Shown: positions 12,101 through 22,331 of the stretch, piece after piece
Layout: each line of letters starts with the position of its first letter
How positions within the stretch are numbered: position 1 is the first letter of the stretch
DNA from: Casuarina equisetifolia
Lineage: Eukaryota; Streptophyta; Magnoliopsida; Fagales; Casuarinaceae
Assembly (NCBI GenBank): GCA_028551475.1
Contig: CM052357.1
Location: 22,424,451 to 22,488,450, forward strand
Reading direction: 5' to 3'
Length of the DNA: 64,000 nucleotides
The notes under the pieces: model-generated
Told to the model about the DNA's origin: nothing
Database searches by the model: none
Seen by the model: the letters and a program-made list of their open reading frames with translations, nothing else
Translations under genes and position numbers: made by a program

Positions 12101-14478
12101 AATGGCCAGCAGCTTTTCAACTATAAATATTGGATTGCAATAATCCACCATATGAATATACCATATGACCTTAAGCATGTGGTTATGTGGGGTTTAAGGA
12201 GGCCATGGCCACCCAGAAGTTCAAATAATCCTCTTTAATAAGTTTCACATTTCCCTTGCTTGGAAGAAGTTTGAAATTTCATTTTGAGGCTTCCTTTTAT
12301 GCTTCCCATGGACTTTCTATCCTTCCAATTTTTCGCCATTACTTTACTCAATGTGTAGGGAAAGAAGAGGACCGAATAACGAGGGCTTTAAATCCAAAAC
12401 GATTGACATGTTATAAAAGGCACCTTTCAGAAAAGCTTGTTTGTCTTTATGGTCTACAAGAAGGAAAGATCTTTTCAGGTCTAGCAGCACCTGTGGCTTT
12501 CACTGATAGCATGTGCATCCAATAATGCTAGTTTATTTGAAGAATAAAGAGATGGTGATATATTCTATGTTGGATCTCATATCTTCATGGGAGTTTCCTA
12601 TCTTCATGTCCTAGACTTATTATATTGTTGGTAGATAACATTGTAGCTGCCCTTCTTCAAGTTGAATGATAATGTAAGAAATGATGATTATGTGGTTTTT
12701 ATCATCTGCTAATGTGTAGTTATTTTCTGCTACAGTATGATCCTGCGATTCTTCACACGTCATTTGCAAGGCTTCTAGGACATCCTAAAGCATCTGCCAC
12801 GGTAGTACATTGGAATTGCCTTTAACTTTTTCACATCTTAGGCTTCTAGGACATCCTAAAGCATCTGCCACGGTAGTACATTGGAATTGCCTTTAACTTT
12901 TTCACATCTTAGGCTTCTAGGACATCCTAAAGCATCTGCCACGGTAGTACATTGGAATTGCCTTTAACTTTTTCACATCTTATGCTGTGATCAAGTTACT
13001 GCTTGAAATTATTCGTAGTTTTTAGTAGTGTCAATGGCAACCAACTGAAATGTAGTCTTTTGTTATCTCAGAAGTCAAGAAATAACTTATAACTTGGTTT
13101 AAAGATTTACGCACAGACAAATGATTTTAATATAATATATTCTCTCTTTAAACTAGTGATAACATAAAAACTAAGGTAGACGTCAGTGCGTGCTAGTGCC
13201 CATGCAACACACCTGTCACAGGTTCTAAGGTAACTGGTCATGGATCAGTGATAACACGTTTCACAGGGCCTGAGGTTACTGGCCATGGATGGGTGATAAC
13301 ATCTTTTACAAGGCCCAAGGATGATTTCTATAAACGAATTTATTTGTCGGAATTGAATTTTTTTTTTTTTAACAGGGGATGAGAGGAAACAATAAAAGAA
13401 CCACCAGAAATAACCAATGAAATTTAATTAATTTCTAGATAAGGGAAAGAGAATATCAGAAGTAATAATATGAGAATTTTTAATTTATAAAATGTTGATA
13501 TAACCAGGTTTTACAAGAAGTTCTATATGAGTGACTTCACAAAGCATGGCATTTCAATCTCCTCTTCCCAATCAGAAGTCGAGGAACATTTGTTTGTCTC
13601 AAATTAAGATGAAGCCTTCCTTTATTTCTCAAATGCTTGGTTCTATATTTATTCTTGTGATTGTTGTTGTATGTAGGAGCTGCATAAAACCTCAGAAGTT
13701 CAATTTTTCCACGATCTAGTTGCTCGCCTGAACAGAAAGATCCAAGGATTTGAGGTAAGTTGTTATATTTAATAATGGTATTATTTTAAAGTTTGGGATT
13801 AGAGTTGTTCATGAACTTGGACTCCTGTCTTAGTGGCATTCAAAACAAATGTTTTGTCAAAATTTTTGTTTTCCCCTGTGGTTCCCAACCGTTGAAATAG
13901 TAAAATAATACCGAATAGAGGGTTCCCCGAATCCCTTCGTCGGCATCTTCAAAGCCGAATCAAACAAACTTTTCATAAAGTAGAATGCAGTTTCACCCTT
14001 TCATTCTACGTTGGTGACTATAAGTAGAGATGCGCTTTGTGGTCACGATCACGAGCAACTTACTTTTTCAACCTGCAGCATCCCATACCAACTATTCTTT
14101 TGGAGTCAAGCACAGTTTTGGGTGCAACTTCATGCAGGAAAACCTCTATGTCCTGATTAGTGATGCCTGACATTGACATTTCAATTGTTTATCTTTTTCC
14201 ATTTATGTCGGTGGGGTGTTTTCTTAATTCATATGAAAAGGCAGTTCGTACATCTTTTCTTTTTTTTGCAAGAAACCAACCCAGCAGTGGAATTGCTTGA
14301 AAGTAGTGATCTTTTAAACAATCCCACCAAATGAGCGAACTTTTTAACTTAAAATTCTTCTGTGAATATAATCCAGGCAGTGGTATCTGAGCTCTGGTAT
14401 GTCGAGGAGTATGATTTGCTGGCTCTTGCATTGAATGGGAGATTGAAGGTTCGAAGGTTTCAACTTGGCTGCTCATGA
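9151..14478 (+). CDS. Membrane-anchored 2H-phosphoesterase-like protein (RNA ligase/cyclic phosphodiesterase fold)
   Basis: Ten exons assembled by hand: 9151-9319, 9604-9770, 9879-9943, 11026-11066, 11252-11340, 11433-11546, 11946-12023, 12736-12801, 13677-13754 and 14377-14478. They total 969 nt (322 residues) with consistent phase and GT-AG borders. An N-terminal hydrophobic segment (about residues 18-37) follows basic residues, suggesting a signal anchor with the bulk of the protein in a lumen. Two H-x-S motifs, His158-Phe-Ser160 and His248-Thr-Ser250, lie about 90 residues apart, each after hydrophobic residues, as in the 2H superfamily (cyclic phosphodiesterases and RNA-processing esterases). 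Plant relatives are annotated only as RNA ligase/cyclic nucleotide phosphodiesterase-like. The substrate is unknown. Exon 8 ends inside a perfect 71-bp triplication. Confidence 0.72.
9944..11025 (+). other. Intron 3 of the 2H-like gene (1.08 kb)
   Basis: AT-rich intron between coding exons 3 and 4. Open frames at 10027-10218 and 10301-10591 lie wholly inside it and show no family signal, so they are taken as chance. Confidence 0.6.
12769..12981. repeat. Perfect 71-bp tandem triplication across an exon-intron boundary
   Basis: Three identical 71-bp units start at 12769, 12840 and 12911. Each holds the last 31-33 nt of coding exon 8, its GTAGTA donor and about 38 nt of intron ending in a pyrimidine-rich stretch. 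The junctions between units create TTAG before the duplicated exon end, so units 2 and 3 each look like a 31-nt mini-exon with both splice signals. Confidence 0.93.
13216..13305. repeat. Two imperfect 45-bp tandem units in intron 8
   Basis: Units start at 13216 and 13261 (TCACAGG...) and share the core ACTGG(T/C)CATGGAT followed by GTGATAACA. A partial third unit follows. Noncoding. Confidence 0.7.
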
Positions 14479-15490
14479 ATCCAAGCTTCCCATGATCACG
14501 GATACAACTACAGACATCATTGCATAGGCTTATACAATATATTTCGAGTACAATTACCAAGTCTTAGATTGTACTAGCTCTTACGTAGAATGTCTTTCGG
14601 GGAAGGCTTTTACAATAAAAATGCTCTTTTTCCTTTTGTCCTGATATGCTTGAATATATATAAAATCAAATTAAAAATACGACCGGACAAAGGAATTATT
14701 CTCACTGTTGCCATTCACCATCGGCAGGAGAATTTCTTATTCTCTGGAGAGTGGAGCTTGCGTTTCCATTTCTATGAGAAGAAGTTTTGGACTTTAGTGC
14801 GCAGGCGGCTCGGAAGAGTCACTCGCTTTTGAGTGCGGGTCTTGTGCGCACCGCACGCTTCTTCGTTGAGTTTATCCCACGCCGGAAGATCTGTGTGTCT
14901 CTTCGTGCACGTCACACGCCCCTTGTGGCCCCACCGATTGTTTTTCCGTCTTTTTATGGAATTACGTGTGTGAGTCAACAATTTTTAAGCACAACTCGTG
15001 GTTATACTTTTACATTTTTTTAGTTTATATTTTCATTTTATTTAATTAAGGGTGATGATTGAAATTTGAAGCGTAAGTTGTACCTTGTTTATATTACTTT
15101 ATACTCTTGTTATGGGCTCATAATGCCGAAAAAACATAAGGGGGGAGAAATCACGTGGCCGACGCACACGTCCCCCTAGGATGCACCGACGTGGCACCTG
15201 CTGGCCACGCGCTCTCGTGTGCCGCGAACTCTCCCGGCTCTCTCCCTACCCCGCCTTGACTCTATACAACGCACGCGTTCTGGTCTCTCTCTTTCCCTCT
15301 TTCCGTCTCTCCCTCTCCTCCCTCCTCTGTTTGATAGCCCTAAATTTCGAAGCCAATTCTGTGATTCGTCGCTCGTAATCTCCCGTATTTCCCTTTCTTC
15401 TTCTTTTTCAACTCTTTCTTTTTTTTCAAGGTCGTTTGGAGGCCATTTTGTTGGGGAACTGTTGGGTTGCTGCCGGGCTTTTGATCTGAA
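14479..15490 (+). promoter_or_regulatory. Promoter and 5' leader region of the PYE gene
   Basis: A palindromic G-box CACGTG lies at 15152-15157. A second ACGT core in GACGTGGC follows at about 15188. A CT-rich tract (about 15285-15325) resembles a plant leader. In Arabidopsis, PYE is induced by iron shortage through bHLH factors that bind G-boxes, so the G-box is a plausible control site. The transcription start was not determined. Confidence 0.45.
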
Positions 15491-15491
15491 G

Positions 15492-15964
15492 GTATAAATA
15501 TTGTGGATTCTCGCTTTGGCCTTTTGTTGTCTGATCAGTGACTTTCAATGCGCTTCTGTTTGTTTTAGTGTTATTTGGTGGGTGGTTTAAGATTCCACTT
15601 TTGTTTGCTAAGAATCTGGTGGAAGAGTTCGGGAAGTGACATACGCTATATGTTTTTGGTTCCTACGAACATGTCAAATTTGATCTAATCCAAGTCTCGA
15701 ACATCCATTTGATAGGTGTTAAGTTTCTTTTCGTCTGAAATGAGGAAAAGAACAAACACACTTTTCGTGCAATCCGGTAAATCTGATTGAATTAGGAAAC
15801 ACCAACAATTGGAAAGCGAAACAATTTTCTACTTCTAGTAACTGTTTCATGCAACTAGTGTGGGTTGGTACCTAATTGTAATATTTGATTGTCTCCTTCC
15901 TTCCTATTTGGTTATCTACAATCATAAGAAGTAAACTTTGAATTGGAATTGTTTACGATTTTAG
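15492..15964 (+). other. Probable 5' UTR intron of the PYE gene
   Basis: A donor (AAG|GTATAA) at 15492 and an acceptor (TTTTAG) ending at 15964 would splice a CT-rich leader to the exon carrying the start codon at 15994. The leader also contains an open frame (15181-15378) that could act as an upstream ORF if transcription starts far enough upstream. Inferred from splice-like sequence only. Confidence 0.45.
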
Positions 15965-15993
15965 GGATTCTCCCCGGCATTTAATTCATTGGG

Positions 15994-18353
15994 ATGAGCA
16001 AAGGTTCGGAGGCTTACACCCCGTTGGTTGGCAAGGCCAGTGTGGTGGGGAAGGAGTCAATGAACAGGTATTGCCTTGCACATTCTATGTTTGATGCTGG
16101 ATGGTTGACAGCGTTTACAGTAAGATATCTTGTGGTCAAAGCGCTATAGGGAAAGTAAATTTGTCATAGATGGCTTAATTTTCCTTAATTCGAACAAGTG
16201 CACATGAAAACTATGCCAGTTAACTGCAAAATATATTACCGTGGAAACTAATAAAGAGTTTAGAAGCATGATGTCATGGGATGGATATGCCTCACAGATT
16301 ACCAGATTTAGAAATTTTCTAAAGAAAAGCTTTAAACACAACCTTTTGGTGCTCCACAAACTTTGCTACCATGAACAAAAAGTGTAATATGCAATTTTTT
16401 GATTGGTAAGCATGCATCTAGTGGACTTTGACACTATGACGTGAACCCCACGCCATTCTTACAGTAAGACGTGGTGCTATTTGAGTTAGAGCTAAATTGT
16501 AAAAATGTAGAGAAAGATTGATGTTATAGTTTGAGAAACTGTGACTCCCTGTTATCAGGCAAAATACGGCAAGAGAGTTTTCAATATACATTTTAAATGG
16601 CTGTAGGTGTTCGTAGCTTCTACATCAAACAAAAAGGTAAACGAAGGAAGTGATAAATAACTTTCATTAAGAGAAAGGACATGGTGTACATGTCTGGACC
16701 ATGCTTAATTACCTGTAAATAACTGTATATGATCCATGTCAGGGAGGTAGTAAGATAACAGTTGAATCACCTTTAAATGGGGGTCGGTGATGTTATTTTG
16801 GACTACATTGTTTTGACTTTTGTATTAATCTTTTCATGTCAAGCCCTAATTCGTATTGTTAATATTAGACTACACGCATCCTTGTTTTTAGGGTATTTTG
16901 TCTTGGTCCATGGGATGTGGGAAGCAATTTTTTTAATTTTTTTGGGTTTCCCTTCCCTTGTTGCAATTAGATGTAGTCTTTCTGCATGCAATTCCCAATG
17001 TTTCACGCTGCACTCTTTTATGGGCAACTTAATAGTGTTGTTGAAGAAATGCACTTGAGTTAAACATGATTCAACTTACAGATACTAAATGCTCGGCACC
17101 TTTATCTTAGTGGCATTAAGCCTGGTTGTAATCAGTGCATGTTTAAGTTCTTGGACTAGAGGTCATAAAACATCTAAGTAGCTTTCACTTGGGTTTTAAA
17201 TGTGGGTAAAAAATCACTACGGTACCTTGGTAAATGCCTTAAAACTGTTCGTGGTGCAGGACTACTCCTGGGAAAAAGAAGGGTAAAGTTCCTAAAAGGA
17301 TGCACAAGTCAGAGAGGGAGAAAAGGAAGCGTGAACATTTGAATGAGCTCTTTCTTGACCTCGCCAGTGCTCTTGGTAACTTATGTTCTTGTACTATTGA
17401 TGTTACTAGCCATTTACCCAAGGTTTAGATTTAGAAGTCCTCTGGCCTTCATGTTTACTCTAAGCAACCTTATAATCCTGATTAGCTTCCTGGGTTTGCC
17501 TTTATAAACAGCGGTCATTTTCAAGATGATGTGGACCATGGTGACAGATAACGATTAAAACATTCTTGTGCAGAGCTGAGCCAGCAGAACAGTGGAAAGG
17601 CCTCGGTATTGTGTGAAGCTAGTCGACTATTGAAAGACTTGCTAGGCCAGATTGAGTCTCTCAAAAAGGAGAATGAATCCCTTTTGTCTGAATCTCACTA
17701 CGTAAGACTCCTGGCATTCGTTTACTGATCTCTGTTAAATACTCATTGTTATCTATCCTAAACGGTGGCAGCACAATTTCATCTGCTAGGATTTATCCAA
17801 TTTTTGTCATCTCCTGCGTCTTACTTTGAGCTGACCCTTATCCATTCTCGTTTCTGTAAGAAAATGAAAAGAACCCCAAATGTATCGAATTGCTGAGCCT
17901 AGTTCAAGCTGTCTTGAACAGGTGAGTATTGAGAAGAATGAGCTAAGGGAGGAGAATTCTGCCCTGGAAAATCAGATTGGGAAACTGCAGAGTGAGCTAG
18001 AAGCGAGGGTTGCCCAGTCTAAGCCTGACCTAAACGAACCGCCTCCTGAGCTTCAGCAACGAGAACTGCCATCACATTTGCCGGGAGTGTGTCTCGGAAT
18101 GCCTGGTGTAGAACCGCCATTGCCGCAAGCACCTGCTGTGTTTGTCCTCCCTATTGGCCCAGATACCCAGATTTATCCGTTTTCTGATATTTCCCAGCTG
18201 ACAACATCTAAGCCTAGCTCAAACTTGAGCAAACCACATGCTAGGTACCCAACTCCGGCGGACGTGTGGCCATCGGAGCTTCTCGGGCAGCAGCCTACAA
18301 CAAGGAAGGAACTTCAATTTAGTGGTAGCAATTGCAATATATCTAATCAGTAG
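15994..18353 (+). CDS. PYE: bHLH transcription factor POPEYE / bHLH47-like
   Basis: Coding exons 15994-16067, 17260-17375, 17574-17701 and 17922-18353 give 750 nt (249 residues). Residues 34-75 hold the K/R-rich basic segment (KVPKRMHKSEREKRKREH) and helix 1 (LNELFLDLASALE). The second helix (KASVLCEASRLLKDLLGQIESL) follows, then a long leucine-rich coiled coil to about residue 135. Layout and motifs match PYE, a nuclear regulator that in Arabidopsis represses iron-homeostasis genes (NAS4, FRO3, ZIF1) under iron deficiency and pairs with IVc bHLH proteins such as ILR3. Residues 142-147 (DLNEPP) fit the DLNxxP form of the EAR repression motif, in line with a repressor. The C-terminus is proline-rich. 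The start is the first ATG in the exon that joins the bHLH in phase. G-box elements lie upstream. Confidence 0.9.
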
Positions 18354-19230
18354 CTGTACATGCCCTCACCTTGTTTCTGATTAGTCGGTGATTCCCCCTT
18401 GCGGAGCCGTGTATCAATTTGGATATTGGTGATTAATGTAGCGTTCTTCAGTTCAAAAGTGTGATGCTTGATATCTGGGCATGCCAGGTGGTGGTTGGTC
18501 ACCAATAGACTCCAATAAGATAAGTATTCAAGTCACGGCGGTCTTACTCATGAAAAGTTAACCACTCCATTAAACCATTTTATAATATTTAGAAAAATAC
18601 TCTCTTCTTTAAAAATTGGCTTAATAATTAATAGATATTATTTTATATATAAATAAATTTTAAATAAAATTTAAATAATGGGAGTAAAACTCTTTTTGTA
18701 ATCAATGTTTATAAGATTTCATGTGAATTTAAAGTTTGATATTATGATTTTAATTAAAAGTTAATTTCTAAATAAATTTTTACTAAACCTATATTCGACA
18801 TTTGACTAAAGAATATGTAAAAGTTGTAAAAAGTCGGTGCAGGTGCGCCGAACGAACAACTTCTGTAGACTTTAGCCACCTTTTAAGAAGTTACCAGAGA
18901 GTGGCAATCCTGTTATTACAAGGACGGACAGGTTACTTAATGGACAAGACCGACGAACTACCGAAAAACTCGAACTCCGTTGGTTTGGTGCCACTGCTTC
19001 TGACCCCCTTGTCTGCTGCTACTTGAGACACGCGCCCGGCCCACGCGCACACATTCCCACACCCACACACACACACACACTCTTTTTCCGTTTGCACCAA
19101 ACAGAACATTACCTGGTAAAGCAGAGAAGAGAGAACCTTAGGCTGCTTTTCGAAGAGATTTAAGATCAGAACTTTGGAGGAAGACGGTGGTAAAGCATTG
19201 AGGGAGTTACACAGCGAGAGAGTGAGAGAG
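18354..19230. other. Intergenic DNA between PYE and HVA22
   Basis: 3' flank of PYE, AT-rich DNA, then the promoter and leader of the HVA22 gene with a CA microsatellite at about 19061-19080. The open frame at 18802-19026 shows no family resemblance. Confidence 0.45.
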
Positions 19231-20946
19231 ATGGGATCTGGGGCTGCAAGTTTCTTTAAGGTGGTTCTCAAAAACTTCGATGTTCTTGCTGGGTAGGCCT
19301 TCCTCCTTCTCTCTTTTACCTCGTTTAACAATTGGCCTCTGTAACGCAAAATGAACGAAAAGACAATTTTTTTTTTTTTGCCTTACGAGAGCTATATGTT
19401 GTAGCAGTTAATCCTTGAATAAGTTTCTTTTATTAGAAACCCTCCTTGCAGAAAGAAAGGCTGCAACTTTTTTTATTTTTTTATTTTTTTTTCTCCTCAA
19501 ATCTGAGTTCGTTTTGTTAGTGCCGGTGCTTGTCTACATTTATTTTCTTTAATTTGATTCATTGGTTTGATTTGCAGGCCTGTGGTTAGTCTTGTTTATC
19601 CTCTGTAAGTGGGTTTCATATGCTTTTCCTTCCTCTTTTATTCGCTTTACTCAATTTCGACTATAACATTTATCAACTCTTTATTTATTTTATTGGATCT
19701 ATGCAATGAGCTTTTTTTTTTTTTTTTTTTTCGTTTAGCCTCTTAATTTCTGTGGTGGGTAGTTTTATATTTTTTTATGAGTATATTCATGGCAGCTGTG
19801 GTTTGCGTCCTTCCACAGATATGCCTCAGTTAGGGCAATTGAGACCAAATCTCCTGTCGATGATCAGCAATGGCTTACCTATTGGATTCTGTACTCCATG
19901 ATCACGCTCTTTGAGCTCACCTTTGCCAAAGTCCTTGAATGGTAAGCAGTGATATTATAAGTTACCTTAATATTCTTGCAATTGCGCCATTATTTAGGAA
20001 GCAACTTATGGAAGAGATTGTTACTGAATTAGGCACATCTGCCTATTAGTTATCTCAGCATTAATTCTCTCTGAAGTGTGCTCTATTAGACACCATCCAT
20101 TGTGCTTTCTTTGCAAGATCCAATCTCTGAAAATCCACATGGAACTCTAATGAAGTTTAAAAAGCTTTTGCTGTCGTGTTTCACCTGATTTGGGTAGTTT
20201 AATATAACTCTTTAATGGTGTAACTGCTTCAGAGTGTCACATTGGAAGGTATTTTGGTATCTGAGACTCCTTGGACACTTGGCCTATCATTAAATGGCAA
20301 GTAAACTTCAATATGTATTGAGGACTTGAAATTTTTTTCACTAAATGTGTTCTACGACTGCAAACTCCAAGGTCATTAGCCCCTAATTATGTGATTAGTT
20401 GCAATGTTACCTCGCTGTGTCATATTTACCCTTAACTACCATGTATCTATCAGAAAAAATAAGTGCAACGGTCTAGCTTTTGCTTGAAGTTTCTAAATTT
20501 TTGTGGCAGGATTCCTATATGGCCATATGCAAAACTGATCTTCACCTGCTGGTTGGTCATCCCATACTTCAGTGGTGCTGCATATGTGTACGAGCACTAC
20601 GTGAGACCTTTCTTCATCAATCCACAAACTATAAACATCTGGTATGTCCCTAGGAAGAAGGATATCTTCGGCAAGCCAGACGACATTCTTACTGCTGCAG
20701 AGAAATATATTGCTGAGAATGGGACAGATGAGTTTCAAAATATGATTAACAAGGTATCCTTTACCAGCCATTATCGTTTAGCGGAGCAATATATTTATAC
20801 ACTTCTAACACTTTTTTTGCTGTTAATGCAATTGATAAACCGACTTATTTTTATAGAACTGGCTTAGTTAATTGTCTCTTGTTCATTAGGCTGAGAAGTC
20901 CAGGAGGAGCGAAGGCCAGGCAATATATGAGGACTATAGATATTGA
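19231..20946 (+). CDS. HVA22A: HVA22 family protein (TB2/DP1/REEP type), HVA22a-like
   Basis: Five exons: 19231-19292, 19578-19604, 19819-19941, 20510-20753 and 20890-20946. They give 513 nt (170 residues). The TB2/DP1/HVA22 domain covers about residues 15-115: GPVVSLVYPLYASVRAIE, a QWLTYWILYSM helix, the ELTFAKVLEW block, then WPYAKLIFTCWLVIPYFSGAAYVYEHYVRP. These are hairpin-forming membrane segments. Family members sit in the ER, resemble yeast Yop1/REEP proteins, shape tubular ER and act in vesicle traffic and ER turnover. Barley HVA22 is induced by abscisic acid and stress. The tail from NIWYVPRKKDIF to AEKYIAENG and the ending EDYRY match the HVA22a branch. The tiny 27-nt exon 2 is supported by phase and by the conserved peptide. 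Confidence 0.92.
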
Positions 20947-22331
20947 TCCTTGAAGCTCTGAGTATGTTTTTTGCCATCTGCTTTCTTCGGGAGAAAATGA
21001 TGTTCGCTGTTAATACTCTGTTTTCTTGTTTGTTTTTGGAAACCATCTTTAGTCAATGTAAAAAGTTGCTGAATGTCTTATTGTACTCTATGTAATTAAC
21101 AGAGGTTGCTTCACTTCTCTTTTGTAACATGCATTATGGTTCTCCTGTCTTGATTCTTTTATTCTTGGTTTTTTCAATTGTTTGATCCCCATTTTTTAGT
21201 TCTTTTCGAGATATGTTTGATCACCTAATACTATCTCTGGATCAGCAGCTGCAAACCTGCCCGTGATCCTAACTTGAATTAAGCTTTAGAATCTTTAGGG
21301 GAATGCTTCTGTTGTTTGTCTGTGTTCATTCTTTCTTCAGGACATTGACTGTGACTGATGGCAATGGCGTTATTGGTCTACTGGTTTATGGAAAGAAGCT
21401 TACAGAAGCTTAGCTCTTCTGTCACCGTGTTGATTTCTCTTGATTGGGGAATCACTGCCAGCGTTTCTTTATGACTACCTTTGCTTTTTTACCGTGGGGT
21501 GCTTCATCGGCATCACAAACTTTTATGGTTGAGCCCCGGTACGAACTGGATGACGATAGAGTGGATTCCCTTCAATGATACAGACAATCACCAGCATGAA
21601 GACAAAGTTTTCCTTTAATAATACAAACAGTCAACAAGACGTTATGATGAAGAAAACTAGGCCACCTACAATTATTAGTTCTTTTGTCATATCGGATTCA
21701 TGTGATTACATGTAATTATAAAAATAAAGCAATTGGTGTCAAGAGTCCTAATCAAATGATGTGGTCTACCACGTAGTAAAAGATTTCAGAATGGCCGAAA
21801 TTTCTAATAGAGGTAGGTGTCGGAAATGACATCGGCCTGATTTCAACAACAGAAGATGGTGACAGCGGAGGAGAATATGGTGACAGTGATAAAAGAGGTC
21901 AATGGGTAGCTTTTGTATTTTCTGGAGGAAGGTGTCGGAGCTTGCAGGAAACTCTAAGGGTGGCACTTAAGTTGGAGGCTGCCAAAAAGCTGATCCTAGA
22001 AAGGGATTCTACCTCAAGTAGTCCATGACCAGAACCAAGGGAAGGGCAATACATGTTCAGCTCTTATTAGTTACCACTGATTTTAAAAAAAAAAATTATG
22101 GGTTTTTTGGATAATTAATTTTTACTTTGTGTGAGCCACAGTTTCCACCTGCATAACTTTCTCAGATATTGCTAGATCAATGATTTCATTAGGCAATCCA
22201 AAACCAAAGGGAGGAAGAAGAAATATAAGCTCAATATGTGCTCACAAACGGTATTTAGGAGTTGAAGCAAAGTGAAAGACCACTAGCATCTATGATCAGG
22301 TTGAAGCCTAGGGGCTTTGGCAGTCAAAAAC
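20947..22331. other. Convergent 3' intergenic region of HVA22 and EB1
   Basis: The two genes end toward each other here, so this holds both 3' UTRs. No further gene is supported. Confidence 0.5.
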
